The translations under genes and the position numbers were made by a program. Below are positions 25,909-36,601 of a DNA stretch of 64,000 nt, piece by piece. A model generated the notes under the pieces. The model made no database searches, was not told the origin of the DNA, and saw only the letters and a program-made list of their open reading frames with translations. The DNA is from Planctomycetota bacterium (GTDB lineage Bacteria > Planctomycetota > UBA1135 > GCA-002686595). Position 1 is the first letter of the stretch, and the number at the start of each line of letters is the position of its first letter. The stretch covers positions 1 to 64,000 of the forward strand of contig JAPKBR010000007.1 of NCBI GenBank assembly GCA_028823345.1, read 5' to 3'.

Positions 25909-28377
25909 CTACTGGAAGGTGATCCGGACCCCGTCGGTGAAGTTCGAGGTCTGAGTCAGAACCACATCCCTGTGCCAACATGTGAAGTTCCAGGTCTCGC
26001 CCGGAAGAACCGAATGCAGGGGGTTGGCCGGAATCACGGTCAAGTCAATCACCGCTTGCAATTGTCCGCCCCCGCCCGTGTTGCCAAGTTGGCTGACGAA
26101 GCGCGCAATGTTGCCACCGACGCAAAGCACGCCCATGGAACCTCCAGGACCAACAATGGCCGCAGGGGTCATGGAACCGAGGAAGTAGCCAAACTGGTTG
26201 GGGGGCAACTGACTGGCCGTCAAGGTCAAGTCATTCGCAATCACGTCCAGCTGGCCAGTGGCATCAATGCGGCCAGACTGACCGATGGAGTTGCCCACTG
26301 CGGGATCGCAGTAGCGATTGCCGATGGTGCCGGGGCCGCCGCCGGAACAGGTACCGCCGATGCCAGCGGTTTGCATCACATAGCTGTTGCAAAGGATGGG
26401 GCTCTGGTTCCAAATCTCAACCTTCATAACCATCTCAGAGTCACTGCCAGTTGTGTTGGTCCAGGACAGGCTCTCGTTGTTGGTCGAACTAGATGCCTGG
26501 TCGACGGGCACGCCATCACAGCCAGTACTCGTGTACAGGTAAACATCGATATCACCCGAGCTGTTGTTGAAAAACAGGTCAGCCGTGAAGGTCGCTCCAT
26601 CCGCAACACAGAATATGAAGTAGTCCTTGTCTGTCAAGGCGACGAACATGTCGAGTTCGAACCCGTTGCCCAGCACTGCCGCTTGGCCGCAGTTGTCATT
26701 GTCCTCGTAGGAATCATCGGGCTGGGTGCACGGATCAGCAGAAATGCTCACGTCCAGGTCGTATTGATTGCAACCCGTACCAGGGGCCAAGAACACGTCC
26801 ACAAAAATCGGGACGGTGGAGGCGGAACTGTTCGTCCAAGACACCTGCTCGTTGTTATTGGTCGACGTTCCGCTGCCAGCATTGCCGAAGCAATTGTCGT
26901 AGAGGAAAGCGTTAATGTCGCCGGCGCTGTGAGTGAAGGTTAGATCGATGGTCAGAGTCGCTCCCGCGGGCACGGCCACCTCCCAGAAATCCCGGTCCGA
27001 ACCGTCCACCACGAGGGCCGTGGTGCTGCCAACTCCGCGGACAACAGCTTCTCCACAATGGTTATTGGGCTCGTGGCTGTCATCGGTGCAACCACCCCCA
27101 CCACCGCCGCAACCATTGCAATCGGGAATGCATGAGTTCACTGCCTCGTTGCGCATGGTGGTCTCCACCTGTGTGTGGAAGTAGGTGGTAATGTTGTTCA
27201 TGCCGCCGCTGCACAGGTGGCAGTAGCTCATGACTGTGCCCTGGTTCGTGCACTGCTGGCTCGATTGACAGCTGCCAAAATATCCACTGGGAGCACAACG
27301 GTCCAATGGCGTTGGGCAATAGTCATGGGTGTGGGGCGCGCCGAAGTTGTGGCCGGTTTCGTGGGCAATGACCACGAAGTCCCAGGTGTTGTTGCCCTGA
27401 CTGACCGGGAAGTTCAGGCCGCCGTCAACTCCGAAGCTGACGCCAAAGCCCCAGCTGGAGTTACAGAGCACATCAAGGTAGGCCACGCCGCCGCCGTTTA
27501 CACCGCTGACGAAGTGAGCCAGGTGCGCGCCGCCCGGGATGTTGCCGGCCCAAGCGTTCCTGAATTCGGATAGGGTCGAGCCGGGGCCGCCACCCTGGGA
27601 GGTCCAGGGATCGTTGCTGTTGGTGTAGAACTGCACATAGGGGTAGGTGATGACCACGTCGATCTGAGTGGCGTAACGATCGCTGATCGCTCCCAAGAGC
27701 GCGGTCAGATAGTTCTGACACGCGGCCAAGTTGCCCCACTGGTTGTAGAACTGGAAGTCCGTCTCGACCGCTTGCTTGCACTCCAAGACCGTGCCCACGG
27801 GGTTGTTGAATGTGGGCGGACCGGGCTGACCAATCGGACGACTGGTGTCAGCAACGCAAAAGGGACCCTTGGGAATGCCCGTGGTTCGCATCACCGTTTC
27901 GGGAACGATACGCACGGAACTCATGTCCCAATCTAGACCCGGCTGCAAGTAGGGCAGCAGGTGATAAACCTCGCCGCCGGTGGTGATCCACCCGTAACAG
28001 CCATGGGATGAGAAAGTCAGTTGCACCTCAGAAGTAAGGTCTCCGGTGACATTTCCTTTCCAGATGCTCTGGTTCAAACTGTCGTAAGGGGTCGGAACCC
28101 CATCCACTTCAATGCCCCAGCTGGTGTAGTCCGCCTCGATGCGTTCGAGGTTCAACTCCACGCTGCCGTATCCCGGCAGGGGAACATCCCGCATGATCAA
28201 GTCCGTGGAGGCCACCAGGCCCCAGAGGTCCTGGGAATTGGGTTGGTATTCAGCCGTCCCGGGAATCAGGGGTGTGCCACCGAGGGCATCAAGGGGAAAG
28301 CTCACTACATCCTGGGCGCTGGCTGTGGCGCTGAAAGTGCTGGTGAGGAGGAGCAGACTGCTGACTAGAATTCGCAT
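25909..28377 (-). CDS. Secreted reprolysin-like zinc metalloprotease with two PPC-type domains
   Basis: This is an 822-residue secreted protease. A signal peptide (MRILVSSLLLLTSTFSATASAQ) supports the ATG at 28377; a GTG at 28431 is possible but would bury it. The zinc site is HETGHNFGAPH, giving ligands His339, His343 and His349 and catalytic Glu340, as in M12B/reprolysin-type metzincins. Two domains resembling bacterial pre-peptidase C-terminal (PPC) domains follow, beginning at DDSHEPNNHCGEA and DDSYEDNDNCGQAA. A final module of about 150 residues starts GNRYCDPAVGNSIGQSG and ends in GVRITFQ; I recall similar tails on secreted planctomycete proteins, function unknown. It sits between infC and rpmI, flanked by hairpins, as an independent unit. 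Confidence 0.88.
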   Translation of the reverse strand: MRILVSSLLLLTSTFSATASAQDVVSFPLDALGGTPLIPGTAEYQPNSQDLWGLVASTDLIMRDVPLPGYGSVELNLERIEADYTSWGIEVDGVPTPYDSLNQSIWKGNVTGDLTSEVQLTFSSHGCYGWITTGGEVYHLLPYLQPGLDWDMSSVRIVPETVMRTTGIPKGPFCVADTSRPIGQPGPPTFNNPVGTVLECKQAVETDFQFYNQWGNLAACQNYLTALLGAISDRYATQIDVVITYPYVQFYTNSNDPWTSQGGGPGSTLSEFRNAWAGNIPGGAHLAHFVSGVNGGGVAYLDVLCNSSWGFGVSFGVDGGLNFPVSQGNNTWDFVVIAHETGHNFGAPHTHDYCPTPLDRCAPSGYFGSCQSSQQCTNQGTVMSYCHLCSGGMNNITTYFHTQVETTMRNEAVNSCIPDCNGCGGGGGGCTDDSHEPNNHCGEAVVRGVGSTTALVVDGSDRDFWEVAVPAGATLTIDLTFTHSAGDINAFLYDNCFGNAGSGTSTNNNEQVSWTNSSASTVPIFVDVFLAPGTGCNQYDLDVSISADPCTQPDDSYEDNDNCGQAAVLGNGFELDMFVALTDKDYFIFCVADGATFTADLFFNNSSGDIDVYLYTSTGCDGVPVDQASSSTNNESLSWTNTTGSDSEMVMKVEIWNQSPILCNSYVMQTAGIGGTCSGGGPGTIGNRYCDPAVGNSIGQSGRIDATGQLDVIANDLTLTASQLPPNQFGYFLGSMTPAAIVGPGGSMGVLCVGGNIARFVSQLGNTGGGGQLQAVIDLTVIPANPLHSVLPGETWNFTCWHRDVVLTQTSNFTDGVRITFQ

Positions 28378-28730
28378 GAATGACAGAGGGTGTGGATATG
28401 AAGAAATGGAGGTCCGGCCTTTGTGACGCACGACCTCCCTATGGGGATCCCTTAAATATCCTACAGCCCAGAACTCTGCATGCCCGCCCGGAGCGGTGTT
28501 TCTCTCCCATCTGACTCGCAGCGGACCATAGCTAGACCCACCGCCGGGGACACCAGGGCCCCATAATCCAGAGTCAACAATGGAGCTAATGGCTTCGGAA
28601 AGGTCCCAGATGGCTGTCGTGATGGCCCAACTTGCCGCAGAAATACAAAGATCCCCGGTTAGGGGGATCTTCCAACGGGAGCCAGCAATGTGCCCCCAAG
28701 ACTACGCCACGGAATCGAGCTTAGCCGTGC
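28378..28730. other. Intergenic region between infC and the metalloprotease gene
   Basis: 353 nt without a gene. The infC terminator is at 28648-28671. The rest must hold the protease promoter. The best -10-like sequence on the minus strand is TATCCA at about 28392-28397, without a clear -35. Confidence 0.5.
28648..28671 (-). terminator. Intrinsic terminator after infC
   Basis: On the minus strand AAGATCCCC and GGGGATCTT form a 9-bp perfect stem with a 6-nt loop, followed by TTTGTATTTC-like T-rich sequence. It lies 60 nt past the infC stop and separates infC transcription from the downstream protease and ribosomal protein genes. Confidence 0.75.
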
Positions 28731-29516
28731 TCAGGAATCCGATGGAGCGTCAGGTGCGGACGGAACGTCCGCCTCCGTGGGCGCATCGGCCGTGGGAGCC
28801 TCCACGACGGGAGCCTCCACGATGGGAGTTTCCACGATAGGAGTTTCCACGATGGGAGTCTCTGCCGCGAGCGCCTCAGAGACCCCAGCCTCAGATTGAG
28901 ACGGAGCTGAATCCTCCGACTGGGTTTTCTTCCTGGGTGGTTTCTGTGCCTTGGATTGGCCGCGCTTGGCGGCCGAACTGGGCGCGAGCAACATGGACAT
29001 ACGCCTGCCCATCAACTTGGCCGCGGTTTCCACACGGCAGATGTCCCCCAACTCTCCGGCAACACGGCGCATCACATCATCCCCGTGCTCGGGGTGCGCC
29101 ATCTGACGGCCCTTGAAAATGCAAACCACCAAGACCTTGTGTCCGGCCTCAAGAAATTTGCGGCCGTCCGTGAGCCGGTAGCTCAAGTCATGAGGACTGA
29201 TCGCCGGGCGCACCCGTAGTTCTTTCAAGGTCGAAGCACTGCTGCCTGCCTTGTTGCGCTTCTCTTTCTTCTGGACTTCGTACTTGAAGCGACCATAGTC
29301 GAGAATCTTGCAGACCGGGGGACGCGCCTCGGGAGCGACTTCCACCAAATCGAGGCCCGCTTCCCGGGCACGCTTGCGGGCGTCGTCAGTTGAAACAACC
29401 CCCACCTGTTCACCGTCCTCATCGACGAGCCTCACTTCGGAGACTCGGATCCGGTTGTTGCGGCGGAATGAGGGGCCCGGGGCGGGCCTGGGGCGGCGGC
29501 GTGATCTTCTCGGCAC
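28731..29516 (-). CDS. infC: Translation initiation factor IF-3 with long acidic C-terminal extension
   Basis: The 261-residue protein has a complete IF-3. The N-terminal domain (NRIRVSEVRLVDEDGEQVG, then ARPPVCKILDYGRFKYE) is followed by a linker and the C-terminal domain (LKELRVRPAISPHDLSYR, GHKVLVVCIFKGRQMAHPE, LMGRRMSMLLAP). IF-3 binds the 30S subunit and polices start-codon choice. IF-3 is normally about 170-180 residues. Here about 80 extra residues follow, first basic, then acidic with a five-residue tandem repeat (ETPIV, residues about 219-243). The start codon is GTG at 29516; no in-frame ATT start of the enterobacterial kind is present. The gene is downstream of aspS and ends at its own terminator. 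Confidence 0.95.
   Translation of the reverse strand: MPRRSRRRPRPAPGPSFRRNNRIRVSEVRLVDEDGEQVGVVSTDDARKRAREAGLDLVEVAPEARPPVCKILDYGRFKYEVQKKEKRNKAGSSASTLKELRVRPAISPHDLSYRLTDGRKFLEAGHKVLVVCIFKGRQMAHPEHGDDVMRRVAGELGDICRVETAAKLMGRRMSMLLAPSSAAKRGQSKAQKPPRKKTQSEDSAPSQSEAGVSEALAAETPIVETPIVETPIVEAPVVEAPTADAPTEADVPSAPDAPSDS
28788..28862 (-). repeat. 15-bp tandem repeat inside infC
   Basis: Five consecutive 15-bp units encode ETPIV, ETPIV, ETPIV, EAPVV and EAPTA at the tail of IF-3. The first three units are nearly identical at DNA level and the last two have diverged. Such repeats change copy number by slippage without breaking the frame. Confidence 0.8.
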
Positions 29517-29653
29517 GAATGGGTCTTGGTTTGGGTCCTTGGGCCTAGGCAGAAGGCCTAGTGCTCAAAATGAGGTTGGTCAGGATAGCCGGATCGAGGG
29601 AAAGGTGCCACCCAAACCGGCAAGGCATTCAGGGAAGCCGAAGAAAAAATCTG

Positions 29654-31453
29654 TCAGGACGCGGGCTTGGCGTCCGGTTCGGGGACGGGCTCGGGCAACT
29701 CACAGCGTACATGAACCTCCTTCAAAAGCTCATCTTCAACGGTGGAGGGCGCATCGCACATGGCATCGGCGGCGGTGGTGGTCTTGGGGAAAGCGACCAC
29801 ATCGCGGATCGAATCCATTCCCAGGGTGAGGGCCACAAGGCGGTCCAAACCCAGTCCGAGGCCAGCGTGAGGAGGTGCTCCGTAGGAGAGCGCATCCAGC
29901 AAAAAGCCGAATTTAGCTCGCTGCTCCTCCGGGCCGATGCCGAGCAGCTCGAAGATCTTCTTTTGGGTGTCCTGGCGGTGGATCCGGATCGATCCCGAAC
30001 CCAATTCCCAGCCATTGAGCACCAAATCGTAGGCCCGGCTCAGCAATTTGCCGGGGTCCCCAGCCATTTCCCAATCATTAGGGGCGGTGAAGGGGTGATG
30101 CGCAGAGAACCAGCGCTCTTGCTCGGCATTCCACTCGAAGAGCGGGAATTCAGTGACCCAGAGGAAATTCCATAGGCCCTCCGGAATCAGGCCAAGGTCC
30201 TTGGCAAAGCGCAGACGCAACTCGCCCAGCACGCGCCAAACCAAAGCTTGGTCGCCACCAGAGAACAAGATCAAGTCCTCTTCTCCGGCGCCCAGAGTCT
30301 TCAGCAGGGACGCCCCGCTTTCATCCGCGCAGAACTTCGCCATGGGACCAGCGGCTCCACCGGACTCGGCTGGCTTCCACCAGGCAAGACCGCCAGCACC
30401 GAGTTCCTTGGCAAATTTCTCGTACTTTTTGAGGGCCCCGCGGCTGATGCTGCTGCCCCCACCGGGGATCGCAATGGCCATCACCCGGCCGCCCTCTTCC
30501 AAAACCTTGGCGAAAACCCCAAAGCCCGACTGGGGAACCCAGTCCCCCAAACAATGCAGCTCGCAAGCGAACCGAGTGTCGGGCTTATCGATGCCAAAAC
30601 GTTCCATGGCTTCCGCCCAGGTCATGCGCGGGAATTCCGCGGGTAGGTCCACAGTCATGGCCTCGCGGAAAGTATCCCCAAGGATCGCCTCCCACACGTT
30701 GAATACATCCTCTTCCTCGACGAAGGACATCTCCATGTCCAACTGGGTGAATTCAGGCTGACGATCCGCACGCAGGTCCTCGTCCCGGAAGCACCGAGCC
30801 ACCTGGAAGTAGCGGTCGAAACCAGCGACCATCAAGATCTGCTTGAAGATCTGCGGTGACTGGGGCAGAGCATAAAACTTGCCCGCATGGATGCGACTGG
30901 GCACAAGATAGTCCCGCGCACCTTCGGGGGTAGCCTTGGTCAAGATCGGCGTCTCGATGTCGAGGAACTCCCGCTTGAGGAAAGCATTGCGCATGGCCGC
31001 TATGAAGCGCGAGCGGTGCATGAGCTTCTCCTGCATGTCCGGCCGACGCAGGTCAAGAAAGCGGTAACGCAGACGCAAGTCGATCTTGGTGTCCAGGTCG
31101 CGCACGATCTCAAAAGGCGGCAACTCGGCAGATGCCAATTTCTGGATGCGCTTGACCTGGATCTCGATCAAACCCGTGGGCATGTCCGGGTTGGGCTTTT
31201 CGCGCAAGACCACTTCGCCGGTGACGCTGATCACGTCCTCGGGGGAAAGGTGCTCTGCGCTCTCGGCCCCTTCCCAGGATTCCGAGCCGTCGAGGATCAC
31301 CTGGGACAAACCCTTGATGTCCCGCACATCGACAAAGTAGATGCCCCCGAGGTTGCGCCGCTTGGCGACCCAGCCGTTGAGGGTGACCGTTTGGCCCACG
31401 TGCTCTTCACGCAACTCACCGCAGCGGTGCGTACGGCGCCATTCGACAGCCAT
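29654..31453 (-). CDS. aspS: Aspartyl-tRNA synthetase
   Basis: The 599-residue enzyme is the bacterial-type AspRS. It has an N-terminal OB anticodon-binding domain (GQTVTLNGWVAKRRNLGGIYFVD region), the class II motif 2 segment FQVARCFRDEDLRADRQPEF, the GAD insertion domain (about 290-420) and motif 3 in GLGLGLDRLVALTLG. The flipping-loop and Asp-binding blocks QSPQIFKQ and QLDMEMSF are present. The ATG at 31453 is only 2 nt from the atpC stop, so it is almost certainly expressed from the ATP synthase operon. A weak 6-bp hairpin separates it from infC. Whether it also charges tRNA-Asn cannot be judged here. Confidence 0.97.
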   Translation of the reverse strand: MAVEWRRTHRCGELREEHVGQTVTLNGWVAKRRNLGGIYFVDVRDIKGLSQVILDGSESWEGAESAEHLSPEDVISVTGEVVLREKPNPDMPTGLIEIQVKRIQKLASAELPPFEIVRDLDTKIDLRLRYRFLDLRRPDMQEKLMHRSRFIAAMRNAFLKREFLDIETPILTKATPEGARDYLVPSRIHAGKFYALPQSPQIFKQILMVAGFDRYFQVARCFRDEDLRADRQPEFTQLDMEMSFVEEEDVFNVWEAILGDTFREAMTVDLPAEFPRMTWAEAMERFGIDKPDTRFACELHCLGDWVPQSGFGVFAKVLEEGGRVMAIAIPGGGSSISRGALKKYEKFAKELGAGGLAWWKPAESGGAAGPMAKFCADESGASLLKTLGAGEEDLILFSGGDQALVWRVLGELRLRFAKDLGLIPEGLWNFLWVTEFPLFEWNAEQERWFSAHHPFTAPNDWEMAGDPGKLLSRAYDLVLNGWELGSGSIRIHRQDTQKKIFELLGIGPEEQRAKFGFLLDALSYGAPPHAGLGLGLDRLVALTLGMDSIRDVVAFPKTTTAADAMCDAPSTVEDELLKEVHVRCELPEPVPEPDAKPAS

Positions 31454-31455
31454 GA

Positions 31456-31875
31456 TCAGCGCGTCTGCGCCATGCGCATACGTTGAAGGGCTCGTCGCAG
31501 AGCAGCTTGGGCACGCAGGGAGTCAAGCTCGCCAGCTTTGGCTGCGGTCCCGGTCACTCGCAGGCGTTCACGAGCCCTCTTGGCGGAGGCCTCCGCGCGC
31601 TCAACGTCAATGTCCCCCACCAACTCGCCCGCTTGGGTAACGATGCGCAGGGTGTTGTTTCGCACCTCGGCGAACCCACCGGCCACGAACATTTCGCCGG
31701 GCCCATCGGGGCCGGCCCAGGAAAGAGATCCCGCATCCAGCGCCGCGACCATGGGTGCGTGACGGGGACGTACTCCGATGGATCCGTCCAACCCGGGGAA
31801 ACGCACGCTGTCCGCGGGCGTGTCCACCAGGATGTTCTCCGGGGTAATGACTCTTAGGCTAATGGCTCCGGCCAT
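31456..31875 (-). CDS. atpC: ATP synthase epsilon subunit
   Basis: This is a 139-residue F1 epsilon subunit. The N-terminal beta sandwich is visible (ISLRVITPENILVDTPADSVRFPGLDGSIGV, RHAPMVAALDAG, VAGGFAEVRNNTLRIVT). The C-terminal helical hairpin (VERAEASAKRARERL...) can inhibit ATP hydrolysis. It closes the eight structural atp genes and is 2 nt from aspS. Confidence 0.96.
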   Translation of the reverse strand: MAGAISLRVITPENILVDTPADSVRFPGLDGSIGVRPRHAPMVAALDAGSLSWAGPDGPGEMFVAGGFAEVRNNTLRIVTQAGELVGDIDVERAEASAKRARERLRVTGTAAKAGELDSLRAQAALRRALQRMRMAQTR

Positions 31876-31902
31876 GATGATTGCTCGGTTAGGGGTTTTG
31901 GC

Positions 31903-33339
<1,437 letters not shown>

Positions 33340-33398
33340 TTAGTTTGGGTTCTCGAATCAAGCCGCTGGGTGCGCGGCTTGTGGTCTGTGGGTTTTGG

Positions 33399-34268
33399 TC
33401 AACGCAGCGCTTCTGCGCCGCCAACAATGTCGAGGAGGTCAGTAGTGATGCCTTCCTGGCGCTTGCGGTTGTAGACGCCGCGCAGGACTTTCTGCATGTC
33501 AGTCGCCGCATCCGTCGCGTTCTTCATTGCGAAGCGTCGGCTGGCGTACTCAGAGGTCAGGGCCTCTACTAGGGTGTTGTAGACCCTTGTCTCCAAATAG
33601 CGCGGGATCAGGCTATCGAAGATGGTCTCCGCATCGGGCTCAAGAATGACCCCGGCGCCGCCGGAGTCTTCTACTGCCTCGAAGGAGTCGGCCGAAATCG
33701 GCAGCAGGGGAATCGCCGTAGGCACATAGCGCGCCATGGATTCGAAGGCCGAGAAGATCAGCACCACATCCTTGTACTTGCCCGAGAGGAACTCGGTGGT
33801 CAGCATGCGCGCAGTGATCGCAGCGTTGGTGAAATCGATGGCCTCAAGCTGAGGATCGGTCAAAAAACGCTCCAGGTTGTATTCCCGGTTCTTGAGGTAG
33901 GTGGCTCCCTTTCGGCCATAGACGAAAAAGTCCACCTCGTGGTCCAACCCGTCCTTCCACTGCTCCATGAAACGCAATAGGTGTGAGTTGTAAGCCCCGC
34001 AAAGGCCCCGGTCACTGGTGACCAGAAGGCATAGGGTACGCTCGCCAGCGCCCGCCTGGAAAAGGGGACGCTCCGTCACGCTGCTGCCCAGCACCGCCGC
34101 CAAACGTCCCACGAGGCCGCTGATATCCTCAGTGTAGGGCCGCGAGGAAATCGCGCGATCTTGGAAGCGGCGGAGTTTGGTCGTGGCGACCATCTCCATA
34201 GCACGCGTGATCTGCTTGATGTTGCCGATCGACGTGATGCGTCCGCGAAGTTCCTTGATGCCTGCCAT
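33399..34268 (-). CDS. atpG: ATP synthase gamma subunit
   Basis: The 289-residue rotor-shaft subunit has the long N-terminal helix (MAGIKELRGRITSIGNIKQITRAMEMVATTKL), the VTSDRGLCGAYNSHLLR block and the C-terminal helix SRRFAMKNATDAATDMQ followed by ITTDLLDIVGGAEAL. It couples Fo rotation to the F1 catalytic sites. Confidence 0.98.
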   Translation of the reverse strand: MAGIKELRGRITSIGNIKQITRAMEMVATTKLRRFQDRAISSRPYTEDISGLVGRLAAVLGSSVTERPLFQAGAGERTLCLLVTSDRGLCGAYNSHLLRFMEQWKDGLDHEVDFFVYGRKGATYLKNREYNLERFLTDPQLEAIDFTNAAITARMLTTEFLSGKYKDVVLIFSAFESMARYVPTAIPLLPISADSFEAVEDSGGAGVILEPDAETIFDSLIPRYLETRVYNTLVEALTSEYASRRFAMKNATDAATDMQKVLRGVYNRKRQEGITTDLLDIVGGAEALR

Positions 34269-34305
34269 GGGAGTGCTCGGTGGGGTATGTGGGAGTTCGG
34301 ATGGC

Positions 34306-35880
34306 TCAGCTCAAGCCGAGAGTCTTCTTAACCGTGGCGATGTGCCCATCCAGCGCGGCCTTGGTCTCGTCCGGGATGCCTTTCTTGGCCTCTTGGATCT
34401 GACCAGACAATTCAGGTGCGGCCTCGCGCACGTGCTGCAGGAAGGCCTGCTCAAAGTTGCCGACTTCCTCCTTGGGGAATGTGTCCAGGGCACCGGAAGT
34501 ACCGGCGTAAACCATCATCACCTGCTCGGTTGCGGGAAGCGGCGCGTACTGGCCCTGCTTGAGCAATTCCACAAGACGCTCACCGCGGGTCAGCTTGGCC
34601 TGGGTGGCCTTGTCCAAGTCCGAACCAAACTGGGCAAAAGCCGCCAGCTCGCGGAACTGGGCCAAGTCCAAGCGCAGGGAACCTGCGGTCTTCTTCATGG
34701 CCGGGATCTGCGCTGCGCCACCCACTCGGGAAACCGAAATACCAGCGTTCACCGCGGGACGGATGCCCGAGTTGAACAGGTTGGTCTCCAGGAAAATCTG
34801 GCCATCGGTGATCGAAATCACGTTGGTGGGGATGTACGCGGACACGTCACCTTCCTGGGTTTCCACCACGGGAAGGGCGGTCAAGGAACCAGCGCCCTTC
34901 TTGTAGCGCGGGTTGATCTCCGGGGCGTTCTTGGCCAACTTGGCCGAACGCTCTAGCAAACGGGAGTGAAGGTTGAACACGTCACCGGGGAATGCCTCGC
35001 GTCCCGGGGGACGACGCAAGAGCAACATCACCTGACGGTATGCCAATGCCTGCTTGTAGAGGTCATCGTAGAAAATGACCACATGGCGGCCTTCGTCACG
35101 GAAGCGCTCGCCCATGGTGCACCCGCCGTAACAGGAGAGGTACTGCATGGAAGCCTCTTCGATGGCGGGCGCCGCCACCACAATGCTGTATTGCATTGCG
35201 CCTTCGCTCTCGAGGCGCTGAACCACGTCCTTGATGGTGGACTGCTTTTGAGCAACCGCCACATAGATGCAGATCACCTGCTCGGGGTTGCTGGGATCAC
35301 CCCCACCGGTGAACTTCTGGGAGATGATCGTGTCGATGATCAAAGCGGTCTTGCCGGTTTGACGATCGCCAATGATCAGCTCGCGCTGGCCGCGGCCGAT
35401 GGGGATCATGGCGTCGATGGCCTTGATTCCGGTCTGCAGGGGCTCGTGCACGGGCTCGCGCTCCACCACGGAGGGGGCGGGCTGGTCAATGGGCAGGTAG
35501 TCGGCTTCGGTGACCGCCAAGGGTCCCTTGCCGTCCACCGGGTCACCGAGGGCGTTGACCACCCGGCCGAGGAGTGAATCCCCAGTAGGCACACTGATGA
35601 TCCGGCCTGTGGCCTTCACCGTGTCGCCTTCCGAAACCTTGGCCGCATCGCCGAGGAGCACACAGCCCACGTTGTCTTCCTCAAGGGAAAGCGCAATGCC
35701 GCGCACACCACCCGGGAACTCGAGCAGTTCGTTCATCATGCAGTCGTCAAGGCCATAGACGCGGGCCACACCGTCACCGACGGAGAGCACGGTGCCGACG
35801 CTTTGCATGCGGCTTTCGCCACCGTAATTCCCGATTTCCTTCTCGAGGATCGAAGTCACTTCTGCGGGTCGAAGATCCAT
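34306..35880 (-). CDS. atpA: ATP synthase alpha subunit
   Basis: The 524-residue non-catalytic nucleotide-binding F1 subunit has the P-loop [11 protein letters not shown], the [20 protein letters not shown] signature and the [17 protein letters not shown] segment. The length is normal. A 151-nt gap separates it from atpH upstream, longer than others in the operon, with no evident terminator or gene in it. Confidence 0.98.
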   Translation of the reverse strand: MDLRPAEVTSILEKEIGNYGGESRMQSVGTVLSVGDGVARVYGLDDCMMNELLEFPGGVRGIALSLEEDNVGCVLLGDAAKVSEGDTVKATGRIISVPTGDSLLGRVVNALGDPVDGKGPLAVTEADYLPIDQPAPSVVEREPVHEPLQTGIKAIDAMIPIGRGQRELIIGDRQTGKTALIIDTIISQKFTGGGDPSNPEQVICIYVAVAQKQSTIKDVVQRLESEGAMQYSIVVAAPAIEEASMQYLSCYGGCTMGERFRDEGRHVVIFYDDLYKQALAYRQVMLLLRRPPGREAFPGDVFNLHSRLLERSAKLAKNAPEINPRYKKGAGSLTALPVVETQEGDVSAYIPTNVISITDGQIFLETNLFNSGIRPAVNAGISVSRVGGAAQIPAMKKTAGSLRLDLAQFRELAAFAQFGSDLDKATQAKLTRGERLVELLKQGQYAPLPATEQVMMVYAGTSGALDTFPKEEVGNFEQAFLQHVREAAPELSGQIQEAKKGIPDETKAALDGHIATVKKTLGLS

Positions 35881-36031
35881 TGTTTTGTCCCTAGGGGGTT
35901 GTTGCTGGCCGGCGTTGGGTGCCGGCGGGTTGGTTGCAGGTTTGGGTCACTGAAAGGCCCTGTGAGGATCAATCAGTAAGGTGAAAAGTTGGTCTCTTGC
36001 GGTCAGCCTGAAAGAGGCCTCCCGAATCTAG

Positions 36032-36601
36032 TTAGTCAGCGCTTGCCGGAGATGGCAATCGCACTTCAAGCAAACGCCGGCGCAAGCCGTCCATACGGCC
36101 AGCAATCGACGCGTCGATCATTTTGTCCCCGACGGTGACGCGGACGCCCCCCACCAGGTCTGGGTTAGTGGTTTGGGCCAGGCGAACTTTCTTCCCCAGA
36201 CGCCCACCGAGTGATTGCTCAAGGGCTTCCACATCGCCGGCTTCCAGAGACCTCGGTGTTTCCACATGGCCCTCCAGGATGCCCTCCTCCTGCATGCGCC
36301 GACGCCGGAAGGCCTCGTAAGCCATGGGCATCACCCCCATCCGGTCCCGCTCAAGGCAGAGGCCGATGAAGTTCTGGGTCAAGGGCAGGAAGGTGTCCAG
36401 CAGAGGCTGAAGCTTGGTTTTACGATCCCCGGCGCTCACGGTTCCTCCTAAGAAGTATGCGCGCACGGCGGGGACTTCGAATTCATGGGCCAGTTGCTCT
36501 AGATCAGCCATCACGCCGTCTGTCTTCCCTTGGCCAGCGGCCAGGTTCCAGAGGGCACTGACCCAGCGGCCAGTGACGGGATCTACAGCGGCTTGACTCA
36601 T
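36032..36601 (-). CDS. atpH: ATP synthase delta subunit
   Basis: The 189-residue peripheral stalk subunit (OSCP type) has an N-terminal helical bundle and the C-terminal conserved block RLAQTTNPDLVGGVRVTVGDKMIDASIAGRMDGLRR, where GG.....GD...D.S....L is the family signature. It links F1 to the b subunits. Its ATG overlaps the atpF stop as ATGA. Confidence 0.95.
   Translation of the reverse strand: MSQAAVDPVTGRWVSALWNLAAGQGKTDGVMADLEQLAHEFEVPAVRAYFLGGTVSAGDRKTKLQPLLDTFLPLTQNFIGLCLERDRMGVMPMAYEAFRRRRMQEEGILEGHVETPRSLEAGDVEALEQSLGGRLGKKVRLAQTTNPDLVGGVRVTVGDKMIDASIAGRMDGLRRRLLEVRLPSPASAD

Noticed and set aside
28788-28862. Short tandem repeats as a CRISPR array
   Set aside because: The 15-bp units lie inside infC, keep the reading frame and have no spacers.
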